From: an uncultured Alphaproteobacteria bacterium
Lineage (GTDB): Bacteria > Pseudomonadota > Alphaproteobacteria > RF32 > CAG-239
Direction of reading: 5' to 3'
DNA length: 8,265 nucleotides
NCBI GenBank assembly: GCA_946618745.1
Contig: CAMOLN010000030.1
Coordinates: 1-8,265, forward strand
The first letter of the stretch is position 1; each line of letters starts with the position of its first letter. Shown here in pieces: positions 1 to 7,136 of the stretch. A model generated the notes under the pieces. That model ran no database searches and was not told the DNA's origin. It saw only the letters and a program-made list of their open reading frames with translations. Position numbers and translations under genes: made by a program.

Positions 1-2039
1 ACATCAGCGTTCATTACGCCATCAGAATATACTGTTATAATAGCCTTGGCCGGAATTGAATTTTTAATAAACGGTGGTTTTAATGCGCCTACATTTATAC
101 CGGTTTTTTGCATGAATTTTTGATCAAAATTGAAACTCAACTGATAGCGGCGTTGATAAGAAGCATTTTTACCGAAATGTTCTTCCCACAAAAGACTTAT
201 CGGAAGACTATCTATATTAGCAACACCGCTTATTTCCATACCTTTGTTATTAAGAATGAGATCTAAATTTTTGGCATCAATGGTTTGCCCTTTAATTATG
301 TCACTGATTTCAACATCATGTAACACCGCATCAATATCAAAATTAACATCTTGGGGTTGTATATCGCCGCGTAATTCAAAATTTAATTTCAAATTTACTT
401 CGCTGCTTCCTTTTAATGAATCAGGATTAAGGCCTGCTGATGAAGGATATTTAAGCGGATCGTGGTCAATAAGCTTTAAGATATCACTGATGGAACCGAC
501 AGCCTTCAAATCAAGTTTGATAAAATTATGCTCTTTATCCAGATCGTATAAATCAATAAACCCGCCGTTAAGCATAACGCCGTCGGATTTTCCCTGAGTT
601 ATGTCAATATATATATTAGAACTGGAAAATTTGGCTTTGCCTTTTATATCAGTAATAACCGGCATTCCGCTAAGATAGAAAATTGTGCTTCCGTCAACAT
701 CAGCAGTTCCGTTGAGGGAAGTAAACTCAAAAATTTTTTTCTTTTTATTATAAGCAAAATCAAAACTAAAATCACCATTGCGAATGTAGCCGTCATAAAA
801 GCTTTCCTGACACCAACTCCAGGCTGTATCGCTGAAATAGCGAGGCCAATAATCGGTCAATTTAGAAGTTTCCAATTTGTCAACTTTAGCGGTTATGGTA
901 ACGGCAAGCTGTTTGGGATCAGATTCTAACAAATAAGGTTTTAGTCCGTTAACTTTCAGACCTAATTCGGCCTTTTGCCCATCCAAGTTTAGTCGAGCAT
1001 TACTGATATTGATTTTTTCCAAATTACCGCTGAGTGAGCCCTTCAATAACAGTCCGGAAATATTATAATCATACTTATCATCATTAGCAAATTTAGCTAC
1101 TCCTTTTTCGCCGGCAAAATCAAAGTCAATTTTTTCAATCAATTTATCGGTATTATGCAAAATATCATCTTTATAATTGGCAATATCCTGAAGGTTCAAT
1201 TCTGTGGAAATATTACCATGCAAAGGAATAAGAATATTATATAATCCGGCAACTTGTTCATCTGTAATCAATAATTTGAGCAAGTCGGAAGGAATTAAGT
1301 CTGAAAAATAAAATTTAAGACCGATTGTATTACCGCTGTAATTGTAATCGGCGGATATTCCCAATGACGGAGTGCTTTTATCGAAAGGAAGCAAAGCGTT
1401 AATTTCGGTATTGACCGAACCGAAACCTCGATCAAAATGGTAATTTACATCACTGAATTGCCATTTTTTACCCAGATCTACTTCCAATAATTCAACTTCA
1501 GCATGATTTATAATAATAGAATTGATATAACTCTCGGGATAAGTTGCATCCTCCGAATTAAAATGATCCCAAAATTCTTCAGCTTTATCAATATAATAGC
1601 GTATCTTTTTACTTTTGATTTCTTGATTATCCTTGGCATTATCAATTTTATAATTGTTATAAACTTCAATACGCGGGTGATCAACTTCTATAGAGCTGGG
1701 GGCAACCACACCGTGCATTAAGGCCTTTATACTGAAAGATAACGATACTTTGGGTGCGGTAATATTTATTGAATTTTCTTTTTTATAAGTAACATTATTG
1801 GCGATAATTCGTAAAGGACGAATTGAACGCACCAACTCCAGACTGACATTATCCAAATTAACCGAATAATCGGCATCATCATGGTTGAGAGCACGAATAA
1901 TATAGGGTTTCAGGAAAGGTAACCGAATGGCCCCGCGATAAAGCTGCCAGATAAAAACCAGCACAACGGCTAAAAAGACGACCGTGATGAAATTTGCCGT
2001 CTTATATGCCAAATAACCTTTTGCACCGAGTTTTTTCAT
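1..2039 (-). CDS. AsmA/YhdP-like membrane-anchored protein (DUF3971 type), 3' end outside window
   Basis: My translation from ATG at 2039 stays open to base 1, giving 679 residues with the C-terminus missing. Residues about 16-34 form one hydrophobic helix after a short basic start (MKKLGAKGYL). This suggests an inner-membrane anchor with the rest in the periplasm. What follows is the repetitive beta-rich sequence, full of Asn, Asp and Ile, that is typical of AsmA-like proteins. A Trp-rich stretch at residues 397-426 (YWPRYFSDTAWSWC, then G-x-I-x-x-G-x-F) matches my memory of the DUF3971 core of YhdP. The family is thought to move phospholipid between inner and outer membranes. Family members are usually well over 1000 residues, so a large C-terminal part is probably missing. 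AGGG at 2051-2048 sits 8 bases before the ATG. The gene begins 13 bases after the prfB stop, so it is probably co-transcribed with prfB. The family call is from memory of motifs, not a search. Confidence 0.75.
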   Translation of the reverse strand, partial: MKKLGAKGYLAYKTANFITVVFLAVVLVFIWQLYRGAIRLPFLKPYIIRALNHDDADYSVNLDNVSLELVRSIRPLRIIANNVTYKKENSINITAPKVSLSFSIKALMHGVVAPSSIEVDHPRIEVYNNYKIDNAKDNQEIKSKKIRYYIDKAEEFWDHFNSEDATYPESYINSIIINHAEVELLEVDLGKKWQFSDVNYHFDRGFGSVNTEINALLPFDKSTPSLGISADYNYSGNTIGLKFYFSDLIPSDLLKLLITDEQVAGLYNILIPLHGNISTELNLQDIANYKDDILHNTDKLIEKIDFDFAGEKGVAKFANDDKYDYNISGLLLKGSLSGNLEKINISNARLNLDGQKAELGLKVNGLKPYLLESDPKQLAVTITAKVDKLETSKLTDYWPRYFSDTAWSWCQESFYDGYIRNGDFSFDFAYNKKKKIFEFTSLNGTADVDGSTIFYLSGMPVITDIKGKAKFSSSNIYIDITQGKSDGVMLNGGFIDLYDLDKEHNFIKLDLKAVGSISDILKLIDHDPLKYPSSAGLNPDSLKGSSEVNLKLNFELRGDIQPQDVNFDIDAVLHDVEISDIIKGQTIDAKNLDLILNNKGMEISGVANIDSLPISLLWEEHFGKNASYQRRYQLSFNFDQKFMQKTGINVGALKPPFIKNSIPAKAIITVYSDGVMNAD

Positions 2040-2052
2040 TATTTTTGCCCTA

Positions 2053-3172
2053 TCAATTCCTTTCAGCTACATCTAATTTATCAGCCAAAGCTGCTGATAA
2101 AAATAAATCTATATCACCATCCAAAACCGCTTTAACATCAGAAGTTTCGGCATTGGTGCGTAAATCTTTGACCATTTTATAAGGTTGCATAACATAGGAA
2201 CGTATTTGATATCCCCAACCGTTGTCACCTTGACTTTCCCTTATGGCTTCGGCTTTTTGCTCGCGTTTTTTTATTTCCAATTCATATAATCGAGCTTTGA
2301 GCATTTTCCATGCGCTATCACGATTTTTGAATTGTGAACGATCATTTTGACATTGAACAACTATGCCGGTGGGAATGTGAGTAATACGAACGGCGGAATC
2401 TGTTTTGTTAATATGTTGTCCGCCGGCTCCGGAGGCACGATAAGTATCAACCCGACAATCAGCTTCATTAATCTCAATATTGATGGTATCGTCAATAACC
2501 GGATAAACTCCGACAGAAGCAAAACTGGTATGACGCCTGGCATTGCTGTCAAAAGGTGAAATACGCACCAAACGATGAACTCCGCTCTCTGATTTGAGCC
2601 AACCGTAAGCATTGTGGCCGATTATTTTAATGGTAGCCGATTTTAATCCGGCAACATCTCCGATTGTTTCTTCAATATATTCCACTTTATACTTATGTGC
2701 TTCCGCCCAACGAGTATACATGCGAAGCAGCATTTCGGCCCAATCCTGTGCTTCGGTTCCCCCTGATCCGGAGTGAACTTCCAAAAATGCGTCCAAACCA
2801 TCGGCTTCCCCACAAAGCAAAGCCTCTAATTCAGAATGTTTTACCTTAATTTGCAACTCTTGTAATTGAGTATAAATTTCATCTAAGGATTTTTCGTCAT
2901 CATCTGCTTCGGCCATACCAGCAAGTTCTTGCAAATCATTAAAATTATTTTCTATTTCAATAAAATTGTTTATATCTGCAGTTAAACGATTTTTTTCACC
3001 GGTTAATTTCAACGCTTGATCGGGGTTATCCCATAACGAAGCATCGGCCGTCAGAGCTTCAAGTTCGGAAAGACGATCTTGGGCGGCATCAAAGTCAAAG
3101 AGACCTCCTCAGCAGTGTCAATGACTGCTTTATATTGGTAGAAATTTCATATATATCTGCACGCAACGGCAT
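2053..3172 (-). CDS. prfB: Peptide chain release factor 2, with programmed +1 frameshift
   Basis: RF2 recognises UGA and UAA in the ribosomal A site and triggers peptide release. The first reading frame runs from ATG 3172 for 25 codons to TGA at 3097-3095. A +1 shift at CTT (3100-3098) skips T3097 and continues from GAC at 3096 to the TGA stop at 2055-2053. The product is 372 residues (E. coli RF2 has 365). The stop-codon-recognition tripeptide SPF is at 205-207 and the catalytic GGQ at 250-252, the E. coli positions. Residue 246 is Ala, the usual bacterial residue; E. coli K-12 has Thr. The joined N-terminus (IKQSLTLLRRSL then DFDAAQDRLSEL) reads like other alphaproteobacterial RF2 proteins. 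AAGGGAG at 3182-3176 ends only 3 bases before the ATG but 9 before TTG 3166. The protein from that TTG (LRAD) would match the common MRAE start, so the exact start is open. The gene begins 11 bases after the mrcA stop. Confidence 0.97.
3094..3109 (-). promoter_or_regulatory. RF2 autoregulatory +1 programmed frameshift signal
   Basis: On the minus strand the codons read AGG AGG TCT CTT TGA C. AGGAGG (3109-3104) is a consensus internal Shine-Dalgarno sequence, followed by exactly three bases and then the slippery CTT and the in-frame TGA. E. coli prfB has AGG GGG TAT CTT TGA C in the same arrangement, also with the stop at codon 26 when counted from ATG. In the known mechanism, low RF2 makes the ribosome pause at UGA and slip +1 onto UUU, producing full-length RF2. 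High RF2 terminates translation after 25 residues. The coding frame resumes cleanly in +1 and stays open for 347 codons, which rules out a random stop. Confidence 0.96.
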
Positions 3173-3183
3173 CTACTCCCTTG

Positions 3184-5658
3184 TTAGTATTCGGTTCCCA
3201 ATTGAATTTCATCGGAATTACTGTTTTGATAGCTAACAGCTAAATTATTCTCGCTGTTTTCTTCGGATGAGGCATTTTCAACCTCTTCACTTACAACTCG
3301 CTGTTTGGCAGCACGCAATGCCGATTCAGGTTTTAAGGCTTCCCAGATTACCGCTTGATCGGTTGGTGATGCCGGTTTGCCGGTAACATGATTAATACGG
3401 ACTAATTTGATACCACTGGGCATACGGAACGGTTCATCCGGAACACCTTTTAAGGCTTCTTGCATAAAAGTTTGAAATACCGGTAAAGCTGCGGCCGCAC
3501 CGGTTTCATAACGTCCCAAAGTGCGCGGAACATCAAATCCGACATAAACTGCAACCACTAAATCAGGAGAAAATCCGACAAACCAAGCATCTTGGTTACG
3601 ATTACTGGTACCGGTCTTGCCTGCTAAATGGCGTCCTAAAGAACGCAAGCGTGAGCCGGTTCCATATTGGACAACCCCCTCCATAATACTGGTCATCTGA
3701 TAAGCACTCAATGGATCTACTATTTGTTCTCTTTCATCGGAAAGGTGAGGAACTGTTTGATTGTCCCATTTAGCAACTTCACATTCAGGACAACTGCGCG
3801 TATCCGAACGGTAAATGGTTCGCCCTTCCCGATCTTGGATACGTTCAATCATATAAGGAGAAACTTTTTTACCGCCATTAACTATAATACTGTAAGCTGC
3901 GGCCATATTGACCAGTTTGGTTTCCCCTGCTCCTAATGACATTGATAATAAATGCGGTAAATTGGGATTAACTCCCATTTTGGCTGCTTCGGCAGCAACC
4001 TTATCCATACCGACATCCTGAGCCAGACGAACAGTCATAAGGTTACGTGATTTTTCAATACCCTGACGAAGCGTCATTAAACCGTAGAATTTTTTGGAAT
4101 AATTAACCGGTTTCCAAACCGGAAGTCCTTTACCTTGATCCAAGACAAACGGAGCATCCAAAATTAAATCATTAGGTTCATAACCATTTTCCAAAGCTGT
4201 CAGGTAAACTATCGGCTTGAAAGCCGAACCGGTTTGGCGCATGGCTTGAGTAGCTCGATTAAATTGTGATTTACGGAAATTATAACCTCCTACCATAGCC
4301 AGAATCTTACCGGTATGAGGATCCATGGCAATCAATCCGCCCTCAACATTGGGAATTTGCCGCAGAAAATAACTTTGCTCACTGACATTATGCTTTTTAG
4401 CTTCATCGACAGTAATTTTTTCAACCAAAATTACATCACCAACCTTGAGAACATCCTCAACTTTTTGCGGTTGATTGCCGACTTGTTGATCTCTGAGAGT
4501 TTTACGAGCCCAAGACAACACACTTAAGGGAATCTCGCCGGATAATCCTGCTTGGGTTTCAATCACTGCTATACTATTTTCAACCGATTTTACAACAGCT
4601 AAATGCCATTCACGATCGGCTCCGGCAGGAGTTTCTTCTTTTTGAAAATCTTCTCGCCAATTACCTTGCAAAGATATATTTTTCAACGCACCGCGCCAAC
4701 CGTGACGACGATCGTAATTATTAAATTCTTGACGGACGGCCTCGGTGGCTATTTTTTGCAATCTCGGATCAAGAGTAGTTCTGATTAACAATCCGCCTTG
4801 ATAAAGAGCATCTTCGCCAAATTTGCTTTTTACCTGGCGACGAATGTCTTCGCTGAAATATTGACCGTTACGCATTAAATCAGTGGCATTGTTAACAACC
4901 TCTAAAGGCATTGCTTTAGCTGCCTCACCTTCTTCCTCTTTAGCGTAACCATCCTCAACCATGCGATCAATAACCCAATTACGACGAGCAATTGCTGCGT
5001 CATAGTTATTGACGGGGTGATAATTATTAGGTCCTTTGGGAAGAGCCGCTAGATAAGCAACCTCATGTAATTTAAGTTCATCAAGAGCCTTACCGAAATA
5101 GTTGAGCGCGGCGGCGGCAACACCATAGGAACGGTTACCCAAATAAATCTCATTGAGATAAAGTTCCAAAATATGTTCTTTAGTGAAAGTCTGCTCAATG
5201 CGAAAAGCTAACAAAGCTTCTTTAATTTTACGTTTATAAGATAATTCCGAAGACAACAAAAAATTTTTAGCAACCTGTTGGGTAATAGTGGAAGCACCGT
5301 TTGGGCGCTTATTAGACCCGAAATGACGCAAGTTAGTCAGTATTGCTCGTGTAACACCCAAGAAATCAACTCCGAAATGATGATAAAAATTTTTATCTTC
5401 GGCGGAAATAAAAGCTTGCTTAACCAAGTCAGGGATTTTTTCTTCCGGAACGAAAAAGCGTTTTTCAACCGCATATTCCATTAAAACCTGACCATCTCCG
5501 GCATACAGACGAGTAGTTACCGGAGGGGCATAATCTGCCAACTGGCGATATTCAGGCAACTCCTGAGCAATTTGCCAAACCGACGTTATCAGCAAAACAA
5601 AGGCTATAACCGCAAAAAAGAAAAAAGTACTGAGAAAAGAAGACAGTGTTTTCAGCAT
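3184..5658 (-). CDS. mrcA: Penicillin-binding protein 1A, bifunctional glycosyltransferase/transpeptidase
   Basis: This class A PBP polymerises lipid II into glycan strands and cross-links the peptides in the periplasm. I prefer ATG 5658 (824 residues), with GGA six bases upstream. A TTG at 5676 would add six residues. Residues about 4-28 form the membrane anchor. The GT51 domain shows EDKNFYHHFG with catalytic Glu87, GASTITQQVAKN near 121-132, RKIKEALLAFRIEQ near 143-156, and ELYLNEIYLGN near 165-175. A middle region at about 300-435 fits the OB-fold insert of PBP1A. The transpeptidase domain has SAFK with catalytic Ser478 and Lys481, SRN at 537-539 and KTG at 681-683. A CPEC pair lies at 623-626. 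The Ser/Glu/Asn-rich last 35 residues look disordered. All active-site motifs are intact. It lies downstream of the amidase with its own promoter-like sequence, and 11 bases before prfB. Confidence 0.96.
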   Translation of the reverse strand: MLKTLSSFLSTFFFFAVIAFVLLITSVWQIAQELPEYRQLADYAPPVTTRLYAGDGQVLMEYAVEKRFFVPEEKIPDLVKQAFISAEDKNFYHHFGVDFLGVTRAILTNLRHFGSNKRPNGASTITQQVAKNFLLSSELSYKRKIKEALLAFRIEQTFTKEHILELYLNEIYLGNRSYGVAAAALNYFGKALDELKLHEVAYLAALPKGPNNYHPVNNYDAAIARRNWVIDRMVEDGYAKEEEGEAAKAMPLEVVNNATDLMRNGQYFSEDIRRQVKSKFGEDALYQGGLLIRTTLDPRLQKIATEAVRQEFNNYDRRHGWRGALKNISLQGNWREDFQKEETPAGADREWHLAVVKSVENSIAVIETQAGLSGEIPLSVLSWARKTLRDQQVGNQPQKVEDVLKVGDVILVEKITVDEAKKHNVSEQSYFLRQIPNVEGGLIAMDPHTGKILAMVGGYNFRKSQFNRATQAMRQTGSAFKPIVYLTALENGYEPNDLILDAPFVLDQGKGLPVWKPVNYSKKFYGLMTLRQGIEKSRNLMTVRLAQDVGMDKVAAEAAKMGVNPNLPHLLSMSLGAGETKLVNMAAAYSIIVNGGKKVSPYMIERIQDREGRTIYRSDTRSCPECEVAKWDNQTVPHLSDEREQIVDPLSAYQMTSIMEGVVQYGTGSRLRSLGRHLAGKTGTSNRNQDAWFVGFSPDLVVAVYVGFDVPRTLGRYETGAAAALPVFQTFMQEALKGVPDEPFRMPSGIKLVRINHVTGKPASPTDQAVIWEALKPESALRAAKQRVVSEEVENASSEENSENNLAVSYQNSNSDEIQLGTEY

Positions 5659-5701
5659 AGTGAATCCAAATTGCAATAAATAATCTTAAAAAACTTTGCT
5701 T

Positions 5702-5730
5702 AAAATAGCTAAAAAAAAACGTTATGTCAA
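5702..5730 (-). promoter_or_regulatory. Putative sigma70 promoter for mrcA-prfB-yhdP-like
   Basis: The 75-base gap between the amidase stop and the mrcA ATG holds a perfect -35 box TTGACA (5730-5725). A 17-base spacer containing a run of nine T follows, and then TATTTT (5707-5702), a 4/6 match to the -10 consensus. The predicted transcript would start near 5695, leaving a leader of roughly 35-40 bases. This would let mrcA, prfB and the downstream gene be transcribed independently of the amidase. It is a sequence match only. Confidence 0.45.
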
Positions 5731-5733
5731 ATA

Positions 5734-6957
5734 CTAATGATTGTTATTTTCAAAATATTTATTAATTGCCCTAACAGCAGCATCGACAAGTTTTTTACGA
5801 TAAGACTTTTGCTTAAGTTGTTTTTCTTCGGTCGGATTGGATAAATAACCCAATTCCATCAACACCGAGGGAACATCTGGCGCTTTCAATACGGCAAATC
5901 CGGCAAAACGATGGGTATTGCTGACTGTTTTAACAATACGAGACATTTGCCAACTCAACAAACCGGCAAATTCAGAAGAAAAGTTTAGAGTTTCACGTTG
6001 AGTCATATTTAACAAGACATCATTTATAACTTTATCATGTTCGGCAAAATTAACACCGGCAATTATATCAGCCTTATTTTCTTTTTCAGCCAAAGCTTCG
6101 GCTTCTTTATCGGAAGCGGTTTCGGACAAGGTATAGACCGACAAGCCGGTTGCTTTGCGATTGCGAGCACTGTCAGCATGGATTGAAATGAATAAATCAG
6201 AATTGTTTTTACGAGAGATTTTTACCCTATCGCGCAAAGGAATAAAAATATCGCGTGATCGAGTTAAGTAAACTTTGTAACGAGGATTTTTATCCAATTC
6301 GGCTTTAAGCTCTTTAGCCATGGCAAAGGTAATATTTTTTTCATAAGTTCCGCTGTAACCGATAGCTCCTGGATCAATACCGCCATGTCCGGCATCGATG
6401 GTGATAATACGGCGACGCAAGGCATTTTTCTTAGCAGAATCTGACGAGGGTTTGGCAACAGACTGGCTTGAGGCCGATTGTTGGTAATCTTTACTATTAA
6501 AAGCATAAGCATTACCGACATGAGCAATAAAGTCTTTTTCAGTAGCGGTTTCAACATCTATGGCAAAGCGCCAAGCAAAACCGCTTGCCGGTTTTAGTAT
6601 AAAGGCTTTTTTTACCACTACCGGTTGTAACAGGTCAAAAACAATACGCACACCGGAAACACCGGCCGGACCGGTACGGACATTACTAACAAAATTGTTT
6701 TTTTGTAAACTGTTAACTGCTTTAGAAGTAACTTCAACATTTTGGGTGTCAATTACCAAACGATCAGGATTACTTAAAGTAAACACCTTATAATCGAAAT
6801 TAGCATCGGCATCAAAAACCACACGGGCACCGGTGCTGTTTTGACCGATACGAAGTCCGTCGATCTGTGCGGCAAAGCTCGGAAATGCAAAAAGCAACGC
6901 GCCGAAAAGCCAAGCAATAAATATTTTTAAGCCGAATTTAGTCATTTGTGTCACCAT
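5734..6957 (-). CDS. amiC: Periplasmic N-acetylmuramoyl-L-alanine amidase, AmiC type
   Basis: This zinc amidase cleaves the bond between N-acetylmuramic acid and the stem peptide, typically to separate daughter cells. Residues 1-30 form a signal peptide with likely cleavage near SFA-A. An AMIN domain, which targets peptidoglycan at the division site, spans about 33-135. A polar Ser/Lys-rich linker (about 155-182) follows. The Amidase_3 domain shows DAGHGG with zinc ligand His191, Glu206 in TYEKNI, His260 in SIHAD and catalytic Glu368 in LMELGYLSNP. Between about 282 and 330 lies a charged helical insert like the autoinhibitory region of AmiB/AmiC, which is displaced by LytM-type activators. 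Length (407) suits the family. A second ATG at 6945 would give 403 residues with the same signal peptide. Neither start has a strong Shine-Dalgarno sequence, though GGTG lies six bases before 6945. The stop is TAG. The amiC symbol reflects family type; amiB-like naming is possible. Confidence 0.94.
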   Translation of the reverse strand: MVTQMTKFGLKIFIAWLFGALLFAFPSFAAQIDGLRIGQNSTGARVVFDADANFDYKVFTLSNPDRLVIDTQNVEVTSKAVNSLQKNNFVSNVRTGPAGVSGVRIVFDLLQPVVVKKAFILKPASGFAWRFAIDVETATEKDFIAHVGNAYAFNSKDYQQSASSQSVAKPSSDSAKKNALRRRIITIDAGHGGIDPGAIGYSGTYEKNITFAMAKELKAELDKNPRYKVYLTRSRDIFIPLRDRVKISRKNNSDLFISIHADSARNRKATGLSVYTLSETASDKEAEALAEKENKADIIAGVNFAEHDKVINDVLLNMTQRETLNFSSEFAGLLSWQMSRIVKTVSNTHRFAGFAVLKAPDVPSVLMELGYLSNPTEEKQLKQKSYRKKLVDAAVRAINKYFENNNH

Positions 6958-6963
6958 TGTTTT

Positions 6964-6991
6964 ATTATGTTAACACAAGACTGGTTTACAA
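6964..6991 (-). promoter_or_regulatory. Possible promoter for the amidase gene
   Basis: TTGTAA (6991-6986) is followed by a 16-base spacer and CATAAT (6969-6964), 4/6 and 5/6 matches to the sigma70 boxes. Transcription would begin almost at ATG 6957, leaving little or no leader. Use of this promoter would therefore favour the second ATG at 6945 or a near-leaderless message. The surrounding DNA is very AT-rich, so chance matches are likely. Confidence 0.25.
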
Positions 6992-7067
6992 GAAGTTAAA
7001 AAAATTAGTCACAGAAAAAGTGAAAAACAGAAAAACTTGATATAAAATAGCAAACATTCTCAAGTCG

Positions 7068-7083
7068 TTATAATATATTATAA
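7068..7083. repeat. Perfect 16-base AT-only palindrome
   Basis: TTATAATATATTATAA reads identically on both strands. It lies in the 179-base gap, about 110 bases upstream of the amidase start and about 55 bases after the preceding stop. Each half contains TATAAT, so it could be a pair of divergent -10 boxes, an operator for a dimeric regulator, or simply a product of AT-rich sequence. No suitable -35 box sits 16-18 bases upstream of the minus-strand TATAAT. Confidence 0.5.
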
Positions 7084-7098
7084 GGGGTTAAAACAGGC

Positions 7099-7136
7099 AA
7101 AAAATAAATAAAAACAACCTGCGGTATCTCCCGATA
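7099..7136 (-). terminator. Weak possible Rho-independent terminator
   Basis: Directly after the TGA of the glycerophosphotransferase-like gene the minus strand reads TATC-GGGA-GATA (7136-7125). This is a 4-bp stem closed by a GNRA-type loop. Ten bases later comes a T-rich tract (7114-7099) interrupted by A. The stem is short and separated from the T tract, so this is a weak candidate. Confidence 0.2.

Noticed and set aside
244..597. Open frame of 117 codons on the plus strand
   Set aside because: It lies wholly antisense to the continuous YhdP-like frame, its protein has no recognisable motif, and no ribosome-binding site is evident. The same reasoning covers the plus-strand frames at 1503-1721, 1994-2182, 2347-2559, 3667-3936, 4315-4527 and 6560-6793.
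3095..3097. In-frame TGA suggesting a broken prfB pseudogene
   Set aside because: The exact CTT TGA C context with AGGAGG three bases upstream, and the intact +1 frame through GGQ to the normal C-terminus, identify a programmed frameshift.
5674..5676. TTG as the start of mrcA
   Set aside because: ATG at 5658 has a plausible GGA at suitable distance and gives a normal anchor sequence. The TTG adds only six residues and has no clear ribosome-binding site.
6264..6557. 97-codon open frame on the minus strand inside the amidase gene
   Set aside because: It is an alternative frame overlapping the catalytic domain, begins at a non-distinct start, and its product is low-complexity Leu/Met-rich sequence without a motif.
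7012..7035. Short direct repeats of CAGAAAAA (7012-7019 and 7028-7035) in the gap
   Set aside because: Only two 8-base copies in A-rich DNA. There is no further copy, no regular array, and no CRISPR-like spacing.
7037..7074. Plus-strand promoter TTGATA ... TATAAT in the gap
   Set aside because: The spacer is 26 bases, far from 16-18, and there is no plus-strand gene downstream to drive.
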